NCBI GenBank assembly: GCA_008931825.1
Contig: QXVZ01007521.1
Location: 1 to 26,739, forward strand
Source: Phallusia fumigata
Taxonomy: Eukaryota > Chordata > Ascidiacea > Phlebobranchia > Ascidiidae
Length of the DNA: 26,739 bases
Reading direction: 5' to 3'
Both the position numbers and the translations under genes were made by a program. Below, piece by piece: positions 14,306 to 26,330 of this stretch (position 1 is its first letter; each line of letters opens with the position of its first letter). The notes under the pieces were generated by a model, which searched no databases, was not told the DNA's origin, and worked only from the letters and a program-made list of their open reading frames with translations.

Positions 14306-17300
14306 ATGATGGATGCCTTAGTAATAAAACTTATAATCTACTCAATTTGTGCTTTCGGATGGGTCCAATACACAACTGCAGCAACCCACTGTAAGTTAAC
14401 AAACCTTAGCATCTAAATTATGTTTCTAGGTTAATTATCTGCTCTAATTGTAGTTAACCGAGACTGAAGGAAAAAAATTTAGAAACATTGCGATTGTAAA
14501 GCAAAGAATTTTGCATTTAAACTTGTGTCATATGAGGTTGTATTACTCTAAATCATGATTTAAGGTAATAATCTTTTGTAAAACTGTTACAATGACAATA
14601 TACATTTGTACAGATATAAACGATTTAAATTCTGGTCTACAAAAGAACGATTTAATTGAATGGAGTGGTCGCGCAAACTACATAAGAAAACCCTGCATTC
14701 TGGTAATTAAAGCCAGTAAAAGGACCAGGTTTGGCGACATGCGGATTTATACTTTGCTTCGTCTCTCTATGATGGCAGCAAGACATAAGGTGAGGTATTA
14801 AGGCAAGTACTTGCTACGTAAGCAAATTTTTCGTTCTATTTTTGCTAAACGCAAACTTCCCCGCCCCCCAAGAAAAAATTGTCAATAAGGGTAGGCTACC
14901 CCTTGAAAAAAATCTCTAAGTGGTCTATTAATTTTGGTCACTTGGCCCACCAAAAAAAAGATTTTGGACTGGCTACGATATTGGCCCTCAAGCGAAACAG
15001 CGCTTTGTTCGCAATACTTTGATAAAATTTAGATTACGCCTCGTGCGCCTTTCTCATCAAAAAGTTGAACAACATTGCTCCCAAATCATAAGCATTAATT
15101 TGGCAACTAACACTAAGAGACAAACAGGCAACTTTTTTTAGTTCGGGTAGCTTTCCGCATGCAAATAGTGGGTCTAATTGTGCCATAGACTATATGAGTA
15201 ATTTACTTGCAGATAGTCGTCAAGAACGGGATGAGGGGTCGAGAATGGGCTACAAGACCGACCTGTCTGGTTGGAAAACACCGAATTGACAGAGGAAAGC
15301 GCTTTCGTATGATTATACGTGTCTTGCCAAGGTCCTTTATGATCTACATTGGAGGAACGCTAGTCTATGTTCTGCCGTAAGTCTTTGATTTGGGGCCGGT
15401 AACTCGGTTAGAACCAGCTTTTCAAAGTATTAAATTCGCGCACAGATCGTACAGGGTAAGGAAACGCAATAAAAGTGATTGATCAGTTTTTCATGACAAA
15501 AACCTCTGTAAAGCTTATTGAGAAATTAAGCTTATTTGAAGAAAAACTGTAGTTATTGAGAAAATTTGTGTGCAAATTAACAACTAGCACTGAATGCAGA
15601 CGATTCCAGTTTCGTATAAACTATAGTAGGGCCGAAAGTTTTAGCATTCTCAGTCAAAACTAATGGCATCATGAACTCTAAAGAAGATAACCAAAAATCC
15701 AACGAAATAAGAGTGATTTGAGTGTAAGGTTCATTCCATACTCTAGTGCTAATTTTGAATTTGACTCTTGGTGGGCTGTTATAATGCAGGATAACGTCTG
15801 ATCTACCAGCCATTGGCGAAATTTCCCATGTTGCAGTCTACAACAGCAGAAGAACTGAACGTTTTCGACTATTGACAGACGAAGATCTCGGTAAAACTAC
15901 TTGCCTGTGCTTATAGTACATCGGTCTAACAAAAGGACTGTTTTACGCGATACACTTAAAACGTTCACCTTTAGATTTTATTATCATTGGATAGAGACAT
16001 TTTAGATTGCGACTAACTGGTCAAAGTTAAAGCAGCAACGATCTGTCAAAATGGCTTGTTCAACATACCCCAATTCCATATATAGCCTAGTCTACTGCAT
16101 GATGTGTCTACTTTGTTGCTCTTTCCGAACCGGCCAACACAGGGGTTCTTAACCCCCAACAAGGGATTACGAAACCTGTATCTAGGGCGTACGAGGATAC
16201 TGCACCATTGAGCCAATTACATAGATACTGCATTATATCTTTCACACAAAAAAATGTTTGTTATTTGAACATGAAAATCCAGATACAAGGGGGCATAGGC
16301 GTCGATTCCCGGGATGGCAGGGGTAGCGGCCACCCCACTGGAAATTGGTAGGGTGGCAGCCATTATAAAAAGCCTATGCTGCCACCCCAGAAATTTCCTG
16401 GATTGTTGCTTTTGCACCGATAATATTAGCGATAACAGAGAGTAATATATCGCTACAAACCAACGGACGTACGTTGCTTGCTTAATTTTATCACGTGTCA
16501 GACCGTTCGGATTTGATCATTTCGCCACCCCACACGAAAAACAATTTGCTAAAAAATCGAAGCCTATGCAAAGGTTACAATAACTGGTTAGTGTTTTCAA
16601 AGGGGAACCGACAAGAAAGTAGGATAGGAACCGCTGGGCTAATATTACGAAACACTTTCACAAAACTAACTTAAACGCATTTGAATAGGTCGAGAAATAC
16701 AAGACCCGACCTGTGGTCGCCCAACTGCTGACATTGCAGTTCCGTCTTTTTGTCCCCAACAACCGCCAGTTGACCCCAATGATTTGCGGATCGTCGGTGG
16801 AGAAAACGCAAAGCCAGGAAAACACCCATGGCAGGTTTGTATTGAGTGTAGCTATTTTCTTGATAAACTGTTAAACAGTGAAAGCCGTTTGTTTTTGCAG
16901 AGTATTAAGGGAATTGTGTTTTTTCTGTAAATCATATCTGCAGAGCAGTAGATGTATTATTTATTTACTCTCGCTCGGGGGAACCACCTATAATGCGTTT
17001 TCACAAACAATTAGTCCAGCGTCCAGCTGGCTGCCTTTCTTGCACAGCTTCTGCCACACTTTTCATTTCAATTTTGTGACTTTAAATATTTGGTTCAATC
17101 GGCCTGCAATGGATTGGAGAAATGCTTCTGATTTCCTGCCCAGGAAAATACAACAGGCCGAGTGACAATACCAACCAATTACCATGCGATTGCAAGGAGT
17201 TCTCGCTAAACACTTGGCCATGTTTATAGCACGGTTTATGTCTTAATTGTGTTTCTTTGTGGGTACAAAAGCACCTCGTTGCCATATGTCGTGACGGATC

Positions 17301-19881
17301 CCTGTTTATCCTTAATTCTATACTTAATTCAAGGTTTTAAATAGTCCTAAAAGAAAGATATCAGTCATTACTTGAGCGCCGCAAAACACTCCCTAGGTTT
17401 CGATAAACATTGTTGTCATCAACAGGAAACTTAAAAACATGTTTAGGCTACATACAAGTAACGTCTGTTGTCCTTCTATTGAAACTTCCGGTATCTACAA
17501 AAACTTTTATTGCTTTTGTGTTGTGCACATGTGCTGTTAAAGTTGACTAACCACATGACTGTATACTGCTCCCTTCTCAGAAATGTCTTGCAAACGCTAA
17601 GCAAAAAGAAAAACTTTTCTTCAAAAACCAACTATGCTCAGTATGATACCAATGAGAAAATTGAGGGAAAAATCAAACAGTATTACTTTTTAGGTATCAA
17701 TTCGCCACAGTCGAACCTTCAGAGGCCGAACACCCCACTCTTGTGGGGCGACCCTCATTAATAGCTGCTACGTTCTCACAGCAGCTCACTGTGTACAGAG
17801 CACCATCAGAACGTAAGTACTGTGCCCAGCACCATTGTCTTAAATGCTACAGACGAGTGTTGTATTCAGCTTACAGCAAATAATTGTTTTGATGGTTTAA
17901 ACCATTTTTGTGTAAAAAAATTGAAAAAAAATGATAGCTTTAATAAAATATTTTGCCTGGAAAACAAAATTAGGCTGAGTAAATACAAATTTTTACTCCC
18001 TTCTCTACCGCTCATGAATTTCTGAAGTCAATTGTAAGGGGTATACAGAGTAATGATTTCTGTTGGTTATTTGTACGCCACTAGGCGGCATGAATCTAAA
18101 CGGGAGCACGAAAACCACCTTCGGAAGTTGAAACAAAATATTTAACTGTGTGTTCAGCGCTCTGGACCTCCTCACGATACGCGTCGGGGACTACTACAAC
18201 CGAGACGGACATCCTTACAGCCAAATCTCGACCGTGGAACAGTCACGTGATATCGATATCGAGTACGTGTTTAAACACGAAGCATACTCGCAGTTTCCAA
18301 GTCCCATCAACGACTTAGCGCTTATCAAGCTTCGCCAATGCGTTTCATTCGGGTAAGCTACAATTTCTTGCCACCGCAAGTAATTTGTTCATGTTGCGTT
18401 TTGTCGCGGAAAATGCAGGCAAAGACAAAGCGGGTTTCGAACAAGTCTGGTGCAATTAACCGTGACATTAACAAACAATCGCTTTTTTTTAACTGATAAA
18501 GCATTTTTGAAACTTTTTTTGTGAAGATTTGAAAACTTTTACACAAAGTTGCCAGTTTACTGCAGATTTTTGTTAATTGGACCCAGCTTCGTCAGTGCAT
18601 AAATCAATGAAGTATACTAAAAGATGTATGTTAAGATTTAAGATTTTACTTACAGGCGAATGTTGTTCTCAACACAATTTATGTGTCGTTACGTTTTTGA
18701 CATTCAGTGCCCTTTCTTTTCCCCCCAACACCATCCTGCGACGCTTATCACAAGTCTTAGGGCGTTAAACTTTTAGATCGCCCAAATGGTTTTTTTGAAC
18801 TAGGTGTCCGCTGGTTTATCATTAAAATGGGTTTAACTAACGTTCGCACTTGATTTTTAGACATTTCATTCGCCCGGCGTGTCTACCATCTGGTGCCAAC
18901 CAGTTTTCAGCTGAAACAGAATGCGGAGTAACTGGGTGGGGAGCACAAAGTCATAGCCACAGTAAGTTTTTACTTTGTTACCCAACATACATAGGAACAA
19001 CCACTCAAACTAACAAAAGCTAAACGACAACTTAGCTTGATTATCTATTCTGTTTATCATCTATGCATATATATCTCCAAATAACCAACGCTACAAATCA
19101 AAATTTTGTGCTTCGTTAGTGAACCCAAACGATTTCCCCCCATGCCTCCAAGCTGCACATGTGACAATTTTTTCGAACCGAAACTGCAGCGATTTGCTTG
19201 GCTCTGAATTTCTGAGCGACTCAATGCTTTGCGCAGCGGTAAGTTTACAATCATGGCGAAGTGCTATTCATTTGCACCATTAACTTACGGCGCTTAAATA
19301 CCGTTTGCCTAATTACAAGTCAGTCTTTGCAAGCGTTATTCACCGTCATATCTTGTAATACTTAATTTAATGGAAAATCAACTCTAATAAATTGGTTTGC
19401 ACCTACACCCCGCAAACGGCACCCTGGTTGGAAAACACTGGATAAAAGTGTACTGTAATTTGCTTGTGATATACATGAAGTAACAACTAACAACGTTTAA
19501 GTGCCTAAAGCGTTCGCGTCCATAACCTTTTCAGGCCACGGTATCGTCCAAAAACACGACAATGCTTTAAGGATCTTTCTGGTAAACTAGTTCTGAACTT
19601 GTGTTTCGATTTCATTAAAGAATGAGGAAACTGATACATGCCGTGGTGACAGCGGTGGGCCTTTGATATGTCAAGATAAGAACACTACTCGGTTCACCCT
19701 TTGGGGCATTACCAGCTGGGGAATTGGATGTGGAAATGTAGCAAAGCCCGGGAGTTACACACGAGTGTCAAGTTACATTCGCTGGATGTATTTGAAAATG
19801 AAGTTGCGACCGACCGACGAAGACTTTCTTGACGACGTGCGTACGTTCAAGGTGCTTGAGCATTTCTGCCAATCTTACTGA
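14306..19881 (+). CDS. Secreted galectin-like / trypsin-like serine protease (gene C)
   Basis: Ten exons give 488 residues: 14306-14390, 14614-14789, 15213-15376, 15790-15890, 16689-16834, 17694-17812, 18158-18352, 18861-18961, 19120-19238, 19621-19881. Phases equal those of the gene at 7265-13114, and exons 3, 6, 7 and 8 have identical lengths (164, 119, 195, 101). Residues 1-28 form a signal peptide. About 30-175 are galectin-like. Cys184 and Cys197 lie in the linker, and the activation site is NDLR|IVGG (Arg209). The triad is His256 (TAAHC), Asp316 (INDLALIKL) and Ser413 (GDSGGP). Asp407 at position 189 with Gly216 and Gly226 gives trypsin-like specificity. The tail ends FCQSY. A second ATG directly follows the first (14309); either could serve. 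All key residues are intact, so it should be an active protease after activation. It is probably an old tandem duplicate of gene B. Confidence 0.88.
14614..15890 (+). other. Galectin-like module of gene C (exons 2-4)
   Basis: The module reads GLQKNDLIEWSG, then CILVIKASKRTRFGDMRIYT, then KIVVKNG..REWATRP, then DRGKRFRMIIRVLPRSFMIY and IGGTLVYVLP, then LPAIGEISHVAVYN. The VKNG and Trp of the galectin V-x-N...W-G-x-E-x-R region are retained, but the H-x-N-P-R strand and the Glu/Arg pair are not clear. It is closer to a canonical galectin than the copy in gene B. The alternative of another beta-sandwich family, such as Methyltransf_FA, fits the motif order less well. Confidence 0.7.
16293..16569. 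mobile_element. MITE with 15-base inverted ends in intron 4 of gene C
   Basis: The left end GCATAGGCGTCGATT and the reverse complement of the right end, GCATAGGCTTCGATT, match at 14 of 15 bases. The 277-base element has internal GGGTGGC/GCCACCCC inverted segments and no coding capacity. No clean target-site duplication was seen, so the superfamily is uncertain. Confidence 0.65.
16968..17225 (-). mobile_element. tRNA-derived SINE in intron 5 of gene C
   Basis: On the minus strand the A box TGGCCAAGTGTTT lies at 17208-17220, followed by a segment that aligns with the SINE at 25000-25305 (for example, plus-strand ttgcaaggagttctcgctaa against acgcaaggcagtctctctaa). At the far end, acaattagtccagcgtccag aligns with acaattagtccaccgtcgag of that copy. 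The B box is degraded. Confidence 0.65.
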
Positions 19882-19928
19882 TTGCGATTTTTGTAAAATT
19901 TTGTATGGACTGTGTGTTTGTTGGTTCA

Positions 19929-19934
19929 AATAAA
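19929..19934 (+). terminator. Poly(A) signal of gene C
   Basis: A canonical AATAAA lies 48 bases after the stop codon at 19879-19881, followed by a TG-rich stretch. Confidence 0.7.
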
Positions 19935-21040
19935 TATGAGCTGTGTTTGTATTGGTTCCTGTTTGGTAATGTGGCAACGTTTGCGAATTAAATGTTGTAG
20001 AAGGATAAGAGAAAATAGAAAGCATTTTTTGAGGTGCCCCAACTTCTCAATGGAAAGAGAGTGTTACATTATGATAATATCCTGATCACTATGGTAAACA
20101 AAAGCTTGTTCTACAAAGCACTACAAAGTAGAGGTTCTCTACAATATACCATCATGAATATCAAAACAAAAACAACAACAAAGCTGATTATAATTATACT
20201 GACACAGTGCAAGGTCTGTTTCACTGACAAACAAAATCCAAGCTATACAATTTATGTTAGAAAAAAAACATTTGTGAAAACGTAAGGAAAATTAAAAAAA
20301 TTTTGCACAACAGTAGCTAACATTTACATTTTGAGTTAGATCAACCAAAACTAAGCAGTTAGATGGAAGAATATACTATCAAGATTTATAGCAGTACTTT
20401 TGTAATCTTAACATAATTAGTCAAATATATTACGGGAGCTAGTAAGTTTAATCATGCAAATGAAAACCTATTTCAAGAATATGTTATATATGCAATAAGT
20501 TTACATACCTTACATTCCATCTTCACAAGTTGTCTGCCTGTACAATCTTTACTATCTTGCAGTCATTAAATTATGCATGTATTCAAACAACATGTCAAAT
20601 TATACTGTCCTGCAATAAAGGATGCAAAAATTTCAAAGTTCAACAAATAATAAGTTATTGCAGTAAATTTTTAACAGCTGTATTTACATTTTACACAAAT
20701 TGACATGGCTGCATCGTGCTTGGATGACAAAAACCCCACAGTAGAGTACAAACTTGAACTAGGACCAAGACTTCAATGTTAGATGAACCCCAAACGGTTT
20801 AGGTGTAGTCTACCAAACTAACAAATAGTTTTAGAGGCATCAGTACATTTTTAGGGGTAACAAAACAAGACGTGCAAGGACGTCAAAAATTGCCACCTGA
20901 AAATGTAAAAATCGTCACAAATTGGCGCCGAGACCACCCATGCGTGTCGATATATGACTAAGCAAATAATTTTGTAAACATCCTTTTCTCAAATTTACCT
21001 ACTTTTTCGCAGCAAGGTTCAACTTATAATATTGTTTACC
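19935..21040. other. Spacer and 5' flank of the FAM210B gene
   Basis: This is very AT-rich sequence with no recognised exon. Near the downstream end, TTGGCGCC (about 20920) is a possible promoter element. A pyrimidine-rich acceptor, ctactttttcgcag, ends at 21012, 28 bases before the FAM210B start codon. Confidence 0.35.
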
Positions 21041-22660
21041 ATGAAGACATGTATTAAACTTCTGCAAAACTGTACTTATCAAATACTTATGCTTAGTTCA
21101 CGCAATAAGATTATCAGCCAAAGTCATTCGCGCCTAATGCAAAGAAGTATCACCACAGCTGCTACAAATTTCGACCATTTTCATCCGTATAATCCAAGCT
21201 ATTATTACGACCAACAATCCGAAAGCGATGTAAATAAGAAAAGAACGACGTACGCTGACTTGTCACCATGCAAAGTCGACAAAGGGATGATAAAACTGCT
21301 TTCTGTTGCAATATCTAACAACGGTTTTACAACGACCAACGCAAGAGCAGATATAGCAAAAAAGACAGTTGTTTATCGCTTGTCTGACGATTTTTGGAAT
21401 TCTTCTACATGGTTTTTGAATGGAAAGAATCAAAAGGCCAAGGTTCACTTAACACAAACAGGTGAGTTGGTGCTGATTGCTTTTGGTAGCAGACATATTT
21501 TGATGTGTTTGACTTTCAAATAATGTTTAGTAGTTACAACCATAACACATTGTTGTTAATTTATAGATACTTACTATAAACGTGAATCCGTAGGTTTATT
21601 TTACAGACCTGTTTAACCAAATTTCATTACCTATTGAGTTACCCCCCAATTTTGGCTTGTTTCAATGAACCCATTGTGACATCTTAGTTTTGCTGCCTCA
21701 CAATTGACCCCAGAGACACTTACTAATACTGGGGGTGTTCCAGTTACCCTTAATATTAACAATTTTTTAGCTAAATACACTAAATACACAGTATTTTGAG
21801 TGCCGAGTAGTTTTATATAGACCCGAGAATACGAGGAAAATTACAGTTTATATATTTCAAGGTGCAAGAAGTTATAGCACCCGTCCCGATCAAACTAAAA
21901 CAAATCAACAAAATTCGTCAGAAAAAGTAGAAGAGAAACAAAGAGATTCTAAAGATGAAACCAGCAACACAGAAACAGACTTGGGCCAAAAAACAAAGCG
22001 AGAACAGTTAAAAATAATATTTGCCCAGTATGGTGCATTTGGAGTGGCATTTCACATTGCCATGTCACTTTGCTCATTGGGATTCTTTTATTTGCTTGTA
22101 TCAAGGTAAGGAAAAGTTTAGTCAGTAGTTTACGACAAGTTTGTGCTCATTTATTTCATCTGCATTATTTACACATGGACTTTTGTGTAAGTCATATTGA
22201 TCCCGCAAAAATATGGTTTTGTTTTTCTAATGTTGACCTGTCAATGGTGATCATCTTTGTTAAAATAAAAAACTAAAAAGGTGTAATGGTAAATGTAATT
22301 TCACTTACTTTTTTCTTTCTAGTGGTATTGATGTTGTGGGACTCCTTGCAAAACTTGGAATCGAATTGTCAGGAATTGTGAGTGGTGCCAGTACTTTTGT
22401 GATTGCTTATGCAGTTCATAAGGTAAGAGACTAAGAATGGCATAGCAGCACCACAAATGTCAACTGTATCTGTCAGATAATTTGTAGCATAATCCAAACT
22501 AGTGTTGACTTCCATAATAATGTAAATTGGATTGCAAGCAGAACTTTTACAAATTGTCTGATTTTTTTAGATTGCAATGCCTGTGCGAGTCAGTATTACT
22601 GTTGTGTCAGTTCCAATCCTTGTGCGATATCTTCGAAGAATTGGTCTCTTTAAAAAGTAA
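21041..22660 (+). CDS. FAM210B: FAM210B-like mitochondrial membrane protein (DUF1279)
   Basis: Four exons give 284 residues: 21041-21461, 21862-22105, 22323-22422 and 22571-22660, with phases 1, 2, 0 and GT..AG borders. The N-terminus, rich in Lys, Arg and Ser (about residues 1-40), looks like a mitochondrial targeting sequence. A low-complexity polar linker (about 141-185, Lys/Glu/Thr/Gln) precedes the DUF1279 domain (about 186-284). Diagnostic pieces are FAQYGAFGVAFHIAMSLCSL (membrane segment), LVSSGIDVVGLL, GASTFVIAYAVHKIAMPVR and VPILVRYLRRIGLFKK at the C-terminus. The YGAFGVAFH and YAVHK motifs and the lack of a C-terminal coiled coil favour FAM210B over FAM210A. FAM210B is a mitochondrial membrane protein linked in vertebrates to iron and haem metabolism in erythroid cells; its role here is unknown. 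The start is the first ATG after an acceptor-like tract. Exon 1 is less certain than the domain exons because it lacks recognised homology. Confidence 0.85.
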
Positions 22661-24050
22661 AATTAGAAATTGTCAACAACAGATCCTTTTTTTCCAATGC
22701 AGTCATGCCTAAATCTTCCAAGTTCCATAGTATTTAGGCAGTGTAACACTGTTTTACTCCTATGATGACTTTTACTGTATTGAACACTGCAAAGAACCTG
22801 TTTTTTCCCTTTTTAAAACAGCTGAGAGAAAATTTTCACTGCTCTTATGATAAGTTTCCCTTTTTTGAAGTGAGAACTAAAGTGGGGTAGATTGCCCAAA
22901 ACACAGTTGCAACAAGGATGCACAATTTATTGGAAACATTTTTTTACAGTTTGTTGAATCTTCGTATTTCCAAACTCTTTAAATTTTGCTATTACTGTAG
23001 CCATTGATTTTGAGGCCATATATGTATGACAGAATACATTGGGAAAAGCAATGAAAAAGTTAAACAATTTGTTTTTCTGACAAATAGTGCACCATAAAAG
23101 AGAAAGCAAAATCTTAGCTGGTAAAACGTAGAACGTTGGATTCAGTGTTGCCAAATATTTGTTTTGCTGCCCAGTGTTGCCAGATAAAAATAAAATTCTT
23201 GCGTCGGTTGCGAGCCTGATAAGAGCATCAACAAGGCACAACAGATATCAGGCACTTACAGGGCCTCCGAAAACAATCTTTCAAGGCTTTACAAGCCCAT
23301 TTGGGGCCTCCAATACTTTCAAAAATTTGAAAATTGAGGCTAATTAACGATTTGTTGTAAATAAAACTTCAGCAACTGATTATTGCCTGACCTCTGGTCA
23401 TAAACTCCTCCGTATCCGTCGGGACGCGGAACAGCATAACTGCTGGCTGGCCACTTGAGTAATCAACTGAACACTTTCATCGGTGTCGATCATATTATTA
23501 TTAATCACTGATTTAATCGAACTTCGACAGGTGGGGTTGCCAAAAAATGATGTCTGTCTGTTGTGGTTTAAAGTAGTTTTTGCCTTTGGCGCGCTGCAAA
23601 TTATCAAAGACACTTTTTACCAACATTAGCTTCGAATTAAAGCTTTTCATCAGACGCCAAAATAGAAACTGGCAAAAAAGGTACATGGTTCTTTCAATAT
23701 TCAGCTAAAAGAGCTATGCCGCTAAGAATGCCCTTATAATTTACGAAATTAAACAATGGACGAAGCCGAGATATGAGAACAATAAAACTGTTGTTGAATC
23801 CAAAACGGTGGAAACGGCTTTTCCGTCCTCTGAAGGAGATTTAGCGCATCGACTATGTTGTAAGCTGACGCTTAGACCGCTCTTAATGAATTATGAAACT
23901 CGACAAGGAAGAAAAATATCTGGCGACACAATCGGTTGTACATGCTTTAAATGAGTTTTCAATTGAGCTTAGTGCAGTTGTAGCAACCAGCAACTGTTAC
24001 ATTTTGTTGTCTTGTATTAAAGAAATTGACATAATGTACAGTAAGATTAG
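22661..24050. other. Intergenic; 3' flank of the FAM210B gene
   Basis: There is no recognised gene. Candidate poly(A) signals AATAAA lie at 23189-23194 and near 23358, though both are far from the stop. The phrase CAGTGTTGCCA occurs twice near 23142-23185 and GGGCCTCC twice near 23260-23310, suggesting small local repeats. Confidence 0.35.
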
Positions 24051-24140
24051 TCAAGTCAAGTCAAGTCAAGTCAAGTCAAGTCAAGTCAAGTCAAGTCAAG
24101 TCAAGTCAAGTCAAGTCAAGTCAAGTCAAGTCAAGTCAAG
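24051..24140 (+). repeat. (TCAAG)18 microsatellite, 3' tail of the LINE
   Basis: Eighteen perfect copies of TCAAG. On the minus strand it follows directly after ATGCAAATAAAA and reads (CTTGA)n, which is where the 3' tail of the LINE at 24141-24998 should be. It is therefore probably the element's own tail rather than an independent microsatellite. Confidence 0.9.
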
Positions 24141-24998
24141 TTTTATTTGCATTGTCACTTCATCAATACGTCATCGTTAAAAGGTTTCATAAAACAGCAA
24201 GGACACCGAAAAAACCATTGGTTATCGAGTCAAGTGTCCTGTTTTGAAAGGTGGTTGAAGTGTACTGGATGTGTTCTGCCGTAGGATCGCAACCGACCGC
24301 ACAAACTGACGGGGTACAGCCGGTTGCATAGAACGGTGGACGAACCCGCAGGCTCTGCTGGCCAAATCAAACCCGCCTAAACGGAAACACCAGCGCGGTT
24401 CCTCGGAACTTTTCCTGTGATCCGGTAGGCAGACCCGGGTGTCCCGAGGACAGTCATTGACGGCGAAGGCAGGTGGTCTGGTCCGGCAACTGATTAATGT
24501 AAATCATGGATATGAGTTGCTAGAGTTAAAAAAATACACAAAAACAGTAAAAAACACACTAAGATAAAACTGGAGGAAAACGACTTTGTGACGTGTGGTA
24601 TTTCTTCCCATACTTTTGGACCTCGATGACAAATTGACCTTGAACCAATCGCGGTGCTTATTCGGGGGTGGAAATAATTCTGGCAGTCAGCGCTTCTGGT
24701 GTTGTGATTGTGGACTGACGTAATAGGTACAAACAGGGCGTTGTATGTGGAGGGTAGAGCACCAGCATGAAACGCGTGCAACAATTTGGCTACCTCGAGT
24801 TTGTAAATATCTTTAATTTTTAGAAGACGCAAATGGTGATAGATTGGGGTAGCGCGACACCGGTAAGAGCTGCGAGTTATGGCTCGCAAAATTTTATTAT
24901 GCTTGATGTTGAGGTTCTTTGGTAAGTTACTTTTAATGTCTATGTTGTTAGATTTCTGCACAAGGTACTGTACAAGCAGCGAGGTTTGAATGAAGGAC
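24141..24998 (-). mobile_element. 5'-truncated LINE: reverse-transcriptase C-terminus plus 3' UTR
   Basis: The minus-strand frame ending at 24494 encodes about 165 residues typical of the C-terminal part of a CR1/L2-like LINE reverse transcriptase. It has LKIKDIYKLEVAKLLHAFHA, then a SVHNHNTRSADC motif (NTRS is typical), then GSRSICHRGPKVWEEIP. It is open to about 24998, where it meets the SINE. No catalytic FADD region or endonuclease is present, so the copy is dead but recent enough to keep this frame. The 3' UTR (24141-24493) matches the fragment at 3520-3745. Confidence 0.78.
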
Positions 24999-24999
24999 G

Positions 25000-25305
25000 T
25001 GTTTGTTTGTTTGTTTCATTTTTATCCTCGATGGGCGGAACAACGCCTGTATGCGCAATGAGTCACAATTAGTCCACCGTCGAGCTGCTTGCCCCATTGC
25101 AGTTTCATTGGATAATTTTTTTTTGAGCGATGCCGCTTAATTCTTATCAGTATATTTTTGATGAGACTTATGAACAGATCCGTGTTTAGTGTTCCAATGC
25201 CGCTTAAGTTTCTTGCACAGGGAAACAATGACCGAGACAGGATGAGAACCCACAACTTTATATGGAACGCAAGGCAGTCTCTCTAACCACTCGGCCATCG
25301 TGGCG
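25000..25305 (-). mobile_element. tRNA-derived SINE with (AAAC)n tail
   Basis: On the minus strand the head has an A box, TGGCCGAGTGGT (25286-25297), and a B box, GGGTTCTCATCC (25240-25251). A body of about 220 bases follows, ending in AAAC repeats (25000-25016). It is the best-preserved of three copies in the window. It abuts the 5' end of the LINE copy, so one may have inserted next to or into the other. Confidence 0.75.
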
Positions 25306-25825
25306 TTTATGGGTTAGTTATCACGTTTGTACGACAAACACAACTAAAAATGATCATAAATTTACAAACAAAAAATTTACAAAGACAAATTACGTTTGAA
25401 GGAATTTGTAAAAGTTTGACTTATAAGTGACCGCCGCCAAACAGTACTTTCCGTGACTAGTTCTCGCTTGATGTTCTTCAGACATTGTCTTTAAGTTTTT
25501 TTATTTACGACATTTAGTTAAGGTGAGCTGTTATGTCAAATATGGGCGGTAGGACAACACAAGACATTATACGTGTGGATGTTGATGGTTTGAATCTCTA
25601 GGACAGCTCTTAACTCCGGCTTTGAGACTTGCAGAAATGCTTTGCGAGGTTTCCTATTGTGAGTACTTTTGTAATCAGACCGTAGGATAGGACATTAACA
25701 ATAATGATTGACAGCAATATACAATATGGCAGCGCAGCGACGTATACTGAATACGATTTCCCTATTAATCGCAACCTTGTTGAGTCAACCCAGTGGCCAC
25801 GCAACTTTTAATTATTAACCGTCAC
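25306..25825. other. Intergenic, no gene seen
   Basis: AT-rich sequence without recognised exons or repeats. A minus-strand open frame (25610-25804) lacks recognisable motifs and splice context. Confidence 0.35.
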
Positions 25826-26330
25826 TCTGACGTTGATATCTAGTTACGACGTTTTTTAACCAAAAAACAATCTAAACGTTCATTTCTGACGGCAATTTGA
25901 CGTCTATACAGCGTCTCAAAAAAGAAAGAAAATCACTACCAAATATTAACGTTTTTGTAAGGTAGAATCCACAACCAAAGTTTGACAAACCAACTTTCGA
26001 CGAAAGGTTGACGTTGTGATTCAGACGTTGCTAAATATGACGTTGCGGTAACGTTACGAATTCGACCAAAAACCACGGTCAATTGGAAACGTCGGGAATG
26101 ACAGGTTTTAGACGTTGTGATCCCAGTCTTATATTGATGTCAGAAGTACATCGAGTATCAACATAAACACGATGTTATTCTGACGAGGTTGATAGACGTT
26201 GGAACAAAGTAAATTTCTGACGTAAAAGTCTTAGTTTAAAAATACGTCGACATAAAATTCAACCAACACAAATCATCTCAACAGCATTATGTTTTGACGT
26301 TGTTTTAACAGGTAGTTGCAACGTTATCTT
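25826..26330. repeat. ACGTT-rich degenerate repeat tract
   Basis: ACGTT or its complement AACGT occurs about a dozen times in 500 bases, often as TGACGTTG or AGACGTTG, with irregular spacing (for example 26011, 26025, 26040, 26051, 26112). The pattern is of a worn minisatellite or old element. No gene was seen. Confidence 0.45.

Noticed and set aside
24051..24140. CRISPR-like array
   Set aside because: Units are contiguous five-base repeats without spacers, in animal DNA.
23893..24180. Open frame encoding repeated SQVKS units
   Set aside because: It is produced by the TCAAG pentamer tail of the LINE, not by a repeat protein gene.
25240..25305. Possible tRNA gene on the minus strand
   Set aside because: It has A and B boxes but no credible acceptor stem and continues into a SINE body with an AAAC tail.
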